DNA of 64,000 bases, from the NCBI GenBank assembly GCA_965243695.1, contig CBDEWC010000045.1, positions 124,001-188,000 on the forward strand, given 5' to 3'. The translations under genes were made by a program, and so were the position numbers. The stretch is from JAKVCB01 sp965243695. Its GTDB lineage: Bacteria > Planctomycetota > Planctomycetia > Pirellulales > Lacipirellulaceae. Each line of letters opens with the position of its first letter. The first letter of the stretch is position 1. The notes below the pieces were generated by a model. That model made no database searches and was not told the DNA's origin. It saw only the letters and a program-made list of their open reading frames with translations. Of this stretch, positions 43,132 to 50,667 are shown one piece after another.

Positions 43132-44369
43132 AAACCCTCAACTGCTCTCACGCTGCAGACTTGCCTGCTAGCCAAGAGAGACTACCAACCCATTTTTGTC
43201 AGCGAGCAGTGCTCCGCAGACTACGACAACTACGACATGGAACCCTTCGTATTGAAGACGGATCGGCCACCCATGTTTTTGGCGGACAACATTCCGCCGA
43301 TCTGCAAACCACGATTCACGTTAAGGACCGTCGTTTTTACTGGGAGGTTCTCACTGGCGGAAGCCTGGGTGCTGCCGAGTCTTATCTGCAGGCACACTGG
43401 GACTGCGAGCACCTGGTCAACCTGGTTCGTATCATGTCACGAAATAGCGAAGCGCTCGCAACCGTCGACCACGGCTTGAGTCGTCTTGCAACCTGTCTTT
43501 CCTGGGCAGCACACAAGCTCAGCTACAACTCCCGTCGTGGCAGTCAAAAAAACATCGCGGCCCACTACGATCTGAGCAACGAATTTTTTGCCCTCTTCCT
43601 GGATCCTACAATGACCTATTCATGCGGGATTTTTCCCCATGAAAAAGCAACGCTTGAGGAGGCATCGATCAACAAATATGACCGTATTTGCAAGTTACTC
43701 CAACTATCGCCGACAGATCACGTGTTAGAAATTGGCACCGGCTGGGGAGGATTTTCCCTGCATGCTTCCCGACATTATGGTTGTCGCGTTACCACGACCA
43801 CTATCTCTCAGGCACAGCACGACTTTGCCGAACAACGATTTTGCGAATCCGACGTCTCCGAACGGATCACACTCCTGAAAAAGGATTACCGCGACCTTAG
43901 AGGCCAGTTCGACAAAATTGCTTCCATTGAAATGATTGAAGCCGTAGGACATCAATACCTGGACACCTATTTTTCACAATGCAACCGTCTTCTTAAGACT
44001 GGCGGGACCTTCGCATTACAAGCCATCACCATTCCAGACGACAGATATAAGACTTATTGTCGATCGGTTGATTTCATTCAACGCTACATTTTCCCCGGTG
44101 GCGCTTTGCCATCGATCGCCGCCATGATTCGAGCCACCTCGAAATCTACCAGCCTCCAACTTGTGCAACTTGAAGAGTTTTCTGACCACTATGCCAGGAC
44201 ACTTGCAGCCTGGCGAGCGGCTTTCGATCGCCATAAGGACGCCATTCGCAACCTGGGAAAATCGGACCGGTTTTTGCGAACTTGGGACTATTACTTTTGC
44301 TACTGCGAGGGTGCATTTCGAGAACGAATGACCGGCCTTGCACAACTTGTCTTTCGCAAGTCGTGTTAA
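43071..44369 (+). CDS. Cyclopropane-fatty-acyl-phospholipid synthase family protein
   Basis: From ATG 43071 the protein is 432 residues, inside the end of DUF1365 by 61 bases; a non-ATG start after 43131 cannot be excluded because CFA-type sequence begins at about residue 44. An N-terminal substrate-side domain (residues about 45-145) precedes the methyltransferase: NIAAHYDLSNEFFALFLDPT, YSCGIF, SAM-binding VLEIGTGWGGFSLHAS, and IEMIEAVGHQYLDTYF with the conserved Glu of the bicarbonate-binding region. The family transfers a methylene from SAM to unsaturated phospholipid acyl chains; some members instead methylate. Confidence 0.9.
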   Translation: MSILSTPPRSTHDSGHKNQIETLNCSHAADLPASQERLPTHFCQRAVLRRLRQLRHGTLRIEDGSATHVFGGQHSADLQTTIHVKDRRFYWEVLTGGSLGAAESYLQAHWDCEHLVNLVRIMSRNSEALATVDHGLSRLATCLSWAAHKLSYNSRRGSQKNIAAHYDLSNEFFALFLDPTMTYSCGIFPHEKATLEEASINKYDRICKLLQLSPTDHVLEIGTGWGGFSLHASRHYGCRVTTTTISQAQHDFAEQRFCESDVSERITLLKKDYRDLRGQFDKIASIEMIEAVGHQYLDTYFSQCNRLLKTGGTFALQAITIPDDRYKTYCRSVDFIQRYIFPGGALPSIAAMIRATSKSTSLQLVQLEEFSDHYARTLAAWRAAFDRHKDAIRNLGKSDRFLRTWDYYFCYCEGAFRERMTGLAQLVFRKSC

Positions 44370-44411
44370 AGTACCTTCCTAACGGCCATTCTCTATACGC
44401 AACATATCTGT

Positions 44412-45449
44412 ATGGCACACCGTTTAATCTCTTTGGCTGAAGATGGCTGGGTTCCTGATAGGGTACTCCGCCTGGCAATGCGGCACCTGATGCGTCAGCG
44501 ACTCCGCCAAATGAGCAATTCGCCCCAGAAAGACGTGGCGGACATCCTGAACGACTTTACCAACCAAATGCGGGATAGCCCGCTTGTTGTCGCGTCCGAT
44601 GAGGCAAATCACCAACATTACGAAGTGCCCACGGAATTTTTCCGTCGCGTGCTTGGGAATCGTTTGAAATATAGCTGCGGGTACTGGCCGGCGAAGGAAA
44701 TGACTCTCGACCAGTCTGAAAATGCCATGCTCTCTTTGACTTGCGAGCGCGCGCAGATAGAAAATGGCATGCAAATACTCGACCTGGGCTGCGGGTGGGG
44801 ATCACTTTCACTTTGGCTAGCCGAACACTTTCCCGACTGCCAGATACTTGCTGTTTCGAATTCCAGGACTCAGCGACATCATATTGAAAAGGTATGTGCC
44901 GAACGCAATTTCCACAACCTGACAGTTCAGACCTGTGACGTCATTGATCTGGTACCCCTTACCCGTTTTGACCGTGTTGTTTCTGTCGAAATGTTTGAGC
45001 ACGTCCGAAATTATGAAGAATTGTTTCGCCGCATTTCTAGCTGGTTACTGCCACAAGGAAAACTTTTCTTTCATATTTTCTGCCATCGCTTGTGGCCATA
45101 TACCTTTGAGGTTACCGGCAACAACGACTGGATGAGCCGCCATTTTTTTACCGGTGGGATTATGCCTTGCGTGGAACTCCCCTACCAGTTTTCACGTGAC
45201 CTTGTCGTTGAGGAACACTGGACACTGAACGGCATGCACTACAGCCAAACTTGTGAAAGCTGGCTTACAAGGCTCGATCGTCAATATCCTGATCTACTCC
45301 AATTTTTCGAACACCCCAAGGGAGGAGAAAGGCGTGAGGTACAATTGCAGCGATGGCGGATGTTTTTTATGGCCTGTTCTGAATTGTTTCGATACGACCG
45401 AGGATGCGAGTGGATGATTGGCCACTATCGGCTTCATTCATCCAACTGA
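44412..45449 (+). CDS. Second CFA-synthase-like SAM methyltransferase
   Basis: A 345-residue class I methyltransferase of the CFA/mycolic acid/coclaurine N-methyltransferase group. The N-terminal domain is shorter than in the preceding CFA synthase. Key segments are HYEVPTEFFRRVLGNRLKYS, CGYWPAKEMTLDQSE, SAM-binding ILDLGCGWGSLSLWLAEHF and VVSVEMFEHVRNYEELF. Overall layout resembles the plant-type methyltransferases found next to DUF1295 genes. Methylation of an unsaturated acyl chain is inferred. Its stop (45449) directly abuts the stop of the convergent DUF1295 gene. Confidence 0.86.
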   Translation: MAHRLISLAEDGWVPDRVLRLAMRHLMRQRLRQMSNSPQKDVADILNDFTNQMRDSPLVVASDEANHQHYEVPTEFFRRVLGNRLKYSCGYWPAKEMTLDQSENAMLSLTCERAQIENGMQILDLGCGWGSLSLWLAEHFPDCQILAVSNSRTQRHHIEKVCAERNFHNLTVQTCDVIDLVPLTRFDRVVSVEMFEHVRNYEELFRRISSWLLPQGKLFFHIFCHRLWPYTFEVTGNNDWMSRHFFTGGIMPCVELPYQFSRDLVVEEHWTLNGMHYSQTCESWLTRLDRQYPDLLQFFEHPKGGERREVQLQRWRMFFMACSELFRYDRGCEWMIGHYRLHSSN

Positions 45450-46238
45450 TTATCCTTCACTCCGGGGAGGACCCGGGAAAAATGCGTTGGTCCGCTTTAT
45501 ATACTGAGAGTACTCTGGCCGACGATCAACAATGCTGCTTTCAAGAAGCTTGACACCGCTGACAAACATCAAAAAACCACTCATCAGCAGCGGGCTGGCT
45601 ATGGTCCACCACGCACCACCTGCGGCAGCAATCAGGTAAAACCCCCACCAGACGCAAAAGTCGCCAAAATAGTTGGGATGACGCGTATAACGCCACAACC
45701 CTGTGGTGAGCACGCGTCCTTTGTTCTCAGGCCTGGCCTTGAAACGTGCCAGTTGAAAGTCACCGAGTGCTTCAAAGGTAAAGCCCACGATCCACAATCC
45801 CAGGCCGGCAAGATCAACTGGGCCAATAACGCCGGTACCGATACTTATGCCAAACTGTAGGGGCCAGGAAATGAACCACATCAGGAGTCCTTGCAACATA
45901 AATACGGTGATGAGGCTAATCCACCAAAAGTTGTCTCCGCGTGCCTGCCTCATCACTCGGTAACGATAATCCTCTTGATGTGCCCAATTACGACATGCCA
46001 AGTAAACCGATAACCGAAGTCCCCATACCGTCGAAAGCGTCAGTAGCAATAGCCCCCGCGGACCAACAGAGGTTATCTGCAGTACGGTTGTCCAGGAAAT
46101 GATTGCAAAACCTGCCCCCCAAGCCAAATCCACAATACTGACATCCCGCAGTTGGATGCTGAGCAACCACAACAAGAACATCAAAGCCAGGACCATGGCG
46201 AAATTAATCACGACAACTTCAATGATACTTTGTCCCAT
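45450..46238 (-). CDS. DUF1295 (steroid-5-alpha-reductase-like) membrane protein
   Basis: The 262-residue protein has about six membrane helices. DUF1295 motifs are DVSIVDLAWGAGFAIISW, GLRLSVYLACRNW, EDYRYRVMRQ and the C-terminal NADPH-reductase-like signature LWRYTRHPNYFGDFCVWWGF. The family belongs to the isoprenylcysteine methyltransferase/steroid reductase fold. In CFA clusters a role in modifying or reducing lipid chains is suspected. It is the last gene of the leftward set regulator-fasciclin-photolyase-DUF1295. Confidence 0.9.
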   Translation of the reverse strand: MGQSIIEVVVINFAMVLALMFLLWLLSIQLRDVSIVDLAWGAGFAIISWTTVLQITSVGPRGLLLLTLSTVWGLRLSVYLACRNWAHQEDYRYRVMRQARGDNFWWISLITVFMLQGLLMWFISWPLQFGISIGTGVIGPVDLAGLGLWIVGFTFEALGDFQLARFKARPENKGRVLTTGLWRYTRHPNYFGDFCVWWGFYLIAAAGGAWWTIASPLLMSGFLMFVSGVKLLESSIVDRRPEYSQYIKRTNAFFPGPPRSEG

Positions 46239-46301
46239 TGTGCTGACCTCCCGCTCAACAATACAAACTGCGGCATTCCACTGGCAATATGCCGGGTAAA
46301 C

Positions 46302-47837
46302 TTATTGGCGGATTTCATCCGGAGTGTACTTAGTCATATAATCCGCGACTTTATATTTACGCGCCGTATTTTTACTGCTCATGTACCGTATTTTTCCAAA
46401 CACGGGCCGTTCGGGCCCCCAGGCGCGGTCGTACCGGCCAAGGACCCAGAAAATCCCTGAGTAGCTGTTGGGATTGCGGCCATCCAACGCATACTTATTG
46501 TTTAGTTCGATCATGATTTCTAGCGCATCACGAGGCGTTTCCGTCCATTGAAGAATCTTCTTGCCCCAAAGCATGCGCAGATAGTTGTGGATGCGTCCTT
46601 CGCGCACAAGTTCTGTTTGGGCTGCATTCCAAAGTGCATCATGGGTTGCGGAAGACTCAAACTCTGAAAACGTGTATTGGAACTCGCGTTGATCTCGGAG
46701 ATGGTCCTCAAGCGTGTTCTGGGCCCATTCAGGAAGTGACGAGTAACGGTCGTAGTCGTTGCGCCGAGAACACATGTTGTAACCAAGGTCCCTCCAGGTG
46801 ATTAGCTCATCGAGGAAAGACTCCACGTTTCCGTCGGTTCCCCACCAACCTTTTGAACTCCCGCTGGCTCGCTCCGCCAACCTATCAAAAGACCAGGATG
46901 CAGCACTCAGTGTCTTGGCAACAATTTCGTGTGCCGAGATGTGCCCAAAGTGGAGGTAAGGTGATAATCCGCTGGTCCCTTCCTCTTGGAGGTGACTTGG
47001 ACGTTCCCCGTAGGAGTGCAATCGATTTTTGAGAAACATACCGAGACGTACTTCAGCAGCCTTGAAGCCGCCACGAGCTGACGTAACTCCCACCTGATGG
47101 TCGACAGGAATGTGGCGCAGCCACTTCAAGTCGGCGGCCATGGCCTCGACGTCAGGGATCGGCCAGCGGCAAGAGACCGTCTCTGGAACAGAGTCCAACA
47201 AGGGGAGATCGACGTGCGAAAATGGGGAGGGGGACGGACTTTCCAGTAGCAAATCTGGCAGCCGCTTCTGCAAAAAACGGCGAAAGTCGAATGCTCGAAG
47301 AAAGGTCTTTTCGGTTGCCCGCATTGGCACGATTCCGTTGGAATCTACCAACTCGAACCTTACACCGATTTGACGGGCCGCCGCCCGGAGCATCCCCGGC
47401 AGAAAAAAACAGGGGAAATCATCACTGACCACCATGCAGGCATTCGCAGCAAGCGACTTTAGCAAACCTGCGCCTCTGCCTGGCTCTGGTTCGAGATAGG
47501 GGTAATAGAAAACGGGCTTGTTCCTGAAGTGAGCAGAATTGTCTGCCATCCCCTGGATCACAAAGTGATGAAACCGCTCACTCGCCCATCGGTAATCGGA
47601 TCGCAATGCTTCCAGCACGACCAGGGGTTTCTGCAGGGCCCGAGCCCAGTCGATGGCCCGCTGCAGGCTATAATTCCAGCCAGGCCGTCGATTGGCAATC
47701 ATCCAGTAAAGGACGTAACTCCCGTCGGCCCGCAGCTTGCCAAAAGACCCAGTACGGCTAAACGACCCAGTACGGCCAAACGACCCAGTACGGACGCGTA
47801 ATTCGGGGACCTGGCTGACGAGTCGATCTGCACACAT
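46302..47837 (-). CDS. phr: Class II cyclobutane pyrimidine dimer photolyase
   Basis: The 511-residue protein belongs to class II photolyases: YVLYWMIANRRPGWNYSLQR at the antenna-domain start, LSPYLHFGHISAHEIV, FLDELITWRDLGYNMC, THDALWNAAQTELVREGRIH, YLRMLWGKKILQWTETP and LDGRNPNSYSGIFWVLGRYD. These include FAD-binding and electron-transfer Trp regions. It repairs UV pyrimidine dimers using blue/near-UV light. An 18-bp repeat adds three RTGSF(G/S) units near residues 16-33, just before the antenna domain, in a segment where relatives have a short linker. It lies 95 bases after the fasciclin gene. Confidence 0.93.
   Translation of the reverse strand: MCADRLVSQVPELRVRTGSFGRTGSFSRTGSFGKLRADGSYVLYWMIANRRPGWNYSLQRAIDWARALQKPLVVLEALRSDYRWASERFHHFVIQGMADNSAHFRNKPVFYYPYLEPEPGRGAGLLKSLAANACMVVSDDFPCFFLPGMLRAAARQIGVRFELVDSNGIVPMRATEKTFLRAFDFRRFLQKRLPDLLLESPSPSPFSHVDLPLLDSVPETVSCRWPIPDVEAMAADLKWLRHIPVDHQVGVTSARGGFKAAEVRLGMFLKNRLHSYGERPSHLQEEGTSGLSPYLHFGHISAHEIVAKTLSAASWSFDRLAERASGSSKGWWGTDGNVESFLDELITWRDLGYNMCSRRNDYDRYSSLPEWAQNTLEDHLRDQREFQYTFSEFESSATHDALWNAAQTELVREGRIHNYLRMLWGKKILQWTETPRDALEIMIELNNKYALDGRNPNSYSGIFWVLGRYDRAWGPERPVFGKIRYMSSKNTARKYKVADYMTKYTPDEIRQ
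47739..47792. repeat. Tandem repeat within photolyase gene, 18-bp unit x3
   Basis: Three adjacent copies of GCCAAACGACCCAGTACG at 47739-47756, 47757-47774 and 47775-47792, with one or two differences. On the coding strand they give three RTGSF(G/S) hexapeptides. The unit length is a multiple of three, so the frame is kept. Confidence 0.93.
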
Positions 47838-47931
47838 TTTTCGCTTGTAAAACGCTGGAGGAAATCAACAACGCCGGCCCACGTTGAAACACGCAGACCG
47901 GCGCTACCCTTAACTTGATTCGGTCACCCCA

Positions 47932-49152
47932 TCAACGAACTGCGGGTGTAAGCCCCACCTGTTGGTACGCCATATCCAAGCCCCGACGCAGCTGCCAGGC
48001 CTGTGACTTCACGCAGTGGGTAGCTTCGGCCTTAGCCAGAGTTTCCCTCATACGGCGTACCGTTTCAACCGGCATATCATCGGCATGGTGAGACAGCAAG
48101 CCGTGCATCGCCACACGATAAACTTCACAGCACTTTTCCGCATGGCCTGAGTTGTAAAGTTGAGACCCCTGGGCAATCGCTTGCTCAATGGCGTCATGCG
48201 GGCTCACGAGGGCATTCGAAGAGGAAGCGGGAAGTAGCACAGTATCGATTACGTGAATCACCCCGTTGGCCGTATCAATATCGGCTGCAACGACCTGTGC
48301 GTCATTCACCATCACTCCTCCCAATCCAGAATCCTTGAAAGTGACACTATTACCCTGCAGCGATTTCGCGTGACCTGCCTTGAGGGCTGCGTCGGAGTAA
48401 ACTCGTCCAGGAATCACGTGATACTTCAAAATCTCGACAAGCCGATCCTGATTTTCAGGCTTCAACAGGGACTTAACCGTTCCTGAAGGAAGTTTTCTGA
48501 ATGCCTCATCTGTCGGGGCCAGTACGGTGAACGGCCCTCCGTTCTGCAGAGTTCCAGCCAGATTCGCAGCCTGTGCCGCAGCCAGCAGGGTGTCAAAATC
48601 GCCTGCCGCAGCGGCAGTCTCAACCAGGTCCTTGCTGTTGGGAATGAGTACCTGGTCAATGACGTGCACAATCCCGTTGGAACATCCAATATCTGTGGCA
48701 ATAACCTGGGCATCATCAACGGTCACTTTCCCTTGGCTCGTTTTGAAGTCAACCCGTTGACCGTTCAGAGTCTCCGCTGCAGACAACTTCGCAACCTCGG
48801 CAGCAGATAACTTTCCGGGAATGACATGGTAGGTCAGAATTTCTACCAGTCGGTTTTTATTTTCTGGATTCAGCAATTCCTCAAGCGTACCTTCTGGTAG
48901 CTGCGCGAAAGCTGCGTTGGCGGGGGCAAGGACGGTGAACGGACCAGGTCCTTTTAAAGCATCAACGAGGCCGGCAGCTTGGACTGCCGCCACGAGCGTT
49001 TTCAAGGAATCTGCTTCAGACGCCGTTTGCACGATATCGTGATCCTGCCCCTTTTGCTTGGCATCACTCCGTTCGCTAAGCAAGCCGAACGCCATCGCAA
49101 AAGCGATGAGGAGTGTTGCCGAAACTGGGACTTTTTCAAAAAATTCAGACAT
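47932..49152 (-). CDS. Secreted protein with two fasciclin (FAS1) domains
   Basis: The 406-residue protein has an AGGAG ribosome binding site and an N-terminal signal (SATLLIAFAMAFGLLSERSDA). FAS1 domain 1 covers about residues 40-170 (GPFTVLAPANAAFAQLPEGT, LTYHVIPGKLSAAEV, NGIVHVIDQVLIP) and domain 2 about 175-310 (GPFTVLAPTDEAFRKLPSGT, LKYHVIPGRVYSDAAL, NGVIHVIDTVLLP). The last about 95 residues form a helical Cys-containing domain of unknown function. FAS1 proteins act in adhesion. A FAS1 protein gene is also part of the singlet-oxygen regulon in Rhodobacter, as I recall, which fits its place here. Confidence 0.92.
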   Translation of the reverse strand: MSEFFEKVPVSATLLIAFAMAFGLLSERSDAKQKGQDHDIVQTASEADSLKTLVAAVQAAGLVDALKGPGPFTVLAPANAAFAQLPEGTLEELLNPENKNRLVEILTYHVIPGKLSAAEVAKLSAAETLNGQRVDFKTSQGKVTVDDAQVIATDIGCSNGIVHVIDQVLIPNSKDLVETAAAAGDFDTLLAAAQAANLAGTLQNGGPFTVLAPTDEAFRKLPSGTVKSLLKPENQDRLVEILKYHVIPGRVYSDAALKAGHAKSLQGNSVTFKDSGLGGVMVNDAQVVAADIDTANGVIHVIDTVLLPASSSNALVSPHDAIEQAIAQGSQLYNSGHAEKCCEVYRVAMHGLLSHHADDMPVETVRRMRETLAKAEATHCVKSQAWQLRRGLDMAYQQVGLTPAVR

Positions 49153-49523
49153 TGTCTTCTCCTGGTGTCCTTGGTTGTTTTCTAATTCGAACTTGGGTGC
49201 TGGTAGTTTCCGAAACCCGGCCGGGAAATCGTAATTCCGCCTCTATATTTTTCTAGGAACGACCCCCTGCAACGACAAGCAAATCTTCTCAATTTGAAGC
49301 AGGAACCTCGGCATTTCCGACAACACCCTTTGAGGAGCGTTACTGTCTTCTGGGCTATGGCAACCTTGTTCGCCCACCGGCGTGTACCAGGCAATTGCCC
49401 TAGAGAAACCAATCCTTGACGACAGCGATCCGCTGACCAGAACTATGGGCTGCGGTCTTCGTCTTCAAAAGCAGACCGGCATTTAGAAGGCCTCAATTGC
49501 ATGCGCCTCAATCGGACTGCAAC
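49153..49523. other. Intergenic region between regulator and fasciclin genes
   Basis: About 370 bases without a convincing gene. It contains the candidate promoter at 49242-49272 and an AGGAGAAGAC ribosome binding site for the fasciclin gene. Confidence 0.45.
49242..49272 (-). promoter_or_regulatory. Candidate promoter with 19-bp spacer for fasciclin-photolyase-DUF1295
   Basis: On the minus strand TTGCAG (49272-49267) and TATAGA (49247-49242) are 19 bases apart. Spacers of 19-20 bases are characteristic of promoters controlled by MerR-type regulators. The predicted transcript starts about 85 bases before the fasciclin ATG. Confidence 0.4.
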
Positions 49524-50384
49524 TCAGCTCGCCTGAGATTTTTCGGCTAGACGTTGTAAATCTCGCATGTTGTCACAAAAATCAACCGATTCAATCTCTT
49601 CCAAGAGGTCCCGCTCGATCGCCTGGCCTCCAACGACAATACGTGTTGTGGGCGGAACCTTCCCACAAAACGATGCGAGGTCGGCATGCAAATCAGCCTG
49701 ACTCTGTACATGCGAGACACTTAACCAAAACAGGGCCGGTCGATACTCCTGGACCGCTGCCAGCATCGTTTCAAAAGGCAATCCACTCCCGAGCGACGTG
49801 GCTCGCCATCCGCAGCTTGTGAAAACCAACTCCAACATCTGGGTTGGTAACCGATAGTTATCACCAATAGGGGTACCCCCCATTGCTAAAGGAGCCTCTA
49901 CGTCAACCACAGGCAACACGGATTGTAATTCATACACTAATTGGCCAATGATTTCACACGCACGCCGTTCTTGATAAATCTCTATCTCTCCACAATCCCA
50001 CCGCTCGCCAATTTTATACATCGCGGGCGTGAAAATTTCATCGCAAAGCGTAATAACATCGGCGCCATTAATAAAGAGGTCGAACACCAGCCGCCGCGAG
50101 CATTCGACGTCACTGGCAAGCAGGGCATCGACAAGTTGATTTTCCGAACGATCCACAACACGGGGTCGAACGCCGGTACCAGGTGGCAGGCCAAGAACTT
50201 CCGGCCGGACAAGTTGCAGGTCACTTTTCCGCAAGAAGATGAGTACATCGCCCAATTTCAGCCGGCGATGCCCACCCGCCGTACGTTCGGTCTGAATGAC
50301 CCCCCTATCGCACCACCGTTTGAGCGACGATTCGCTCACACCAATTGCACGTGCAACCTGTTTGGGAGTGAGTACTTGCTGCAT
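49524..50384 (-). CDS. MerR-family regulator with degenerate B12-binding domain (CarH/LitR-like)
   Basis: The 286-residue protein has a MerR HTH (residues 1-about 55; LTPKQVARAIGVSESSLKRW then TAGGHRRLKLGDVL), a helical bundle (about 75-158) and a Rossmann-like B12-binding domain (about 165-282; GTPIGDNYRLPTQMLELVF, LSVSHVQSQADL, IVVGGQAI). This is the layout of CarH/LitR light sensors. In CarH the helical domain has Trp-x9-Glu-His; here Trp129-x9-Glu139-Arg140. The lower-ligand motif DxHxxG reads DNYRLP, so the His is Tyr177. Cobalamin binding is therefore doubtful. It starts the leftward set and is the probable local regulator. Confidence 0.9.
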   Translation of the reverse strand: MQQVLTPKQVARAIGVSESSLKRWCDRGVIQTERTAGGHRRLKLGDVLIFLRKSDLQLVRPEVLGLPPGTGVRPRVVDRSENQLVDALLASDVECSRRLVFDLFINGADVITLCDEIFTPAMYKIGERWDCGEIEIYQERRACEIIGQLVYELQSVLPVVDVEAPLAMGGTPIGDNYRLPTQMLELVFTSCGWRATSLGSGLPFETMLAAVQEYRPALFWLSVSHVQSQADLHADLASFCGKVPPTTRIVVGGQAIERDLLEEIESVDFCDNMRDLQRLAEKSQAS

Positions 50385-50667
50385 GGCATGGTTGTTAAAT
50401 GGGACAAGATCCAGGAACCCGGGCTCAAATACGTCTCGTTAGTTTATAGCTAAAAGGTTCTTGACGGGAAGAGCCCCTCTTTGGCCTCACACGTTTTTAT
50501 AGAGGCCATTGTTGGTTACAAATTCTATAATGTATTTTTCTCTCCGATTCCAAAACCTTTCCACCGATCATCCGGTAACAGGCTGGCTCTCGAAGACTGA
50601 AAACTGCATGTGGGAAACACCCTGAACCGAACCCGTAACGCGCACGTCGACCGATCTGCTGAGCAGA

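Noticed and set aside
50483..50515. GGCCTC/GAGGCC hairpin and a TATAAT box upstream of the MerR gene
   Set aside because: The plus-strand TATAAT has no -35 at proper distance and points at no plus-strand gene; the stem is only 6 bp with no T tract.
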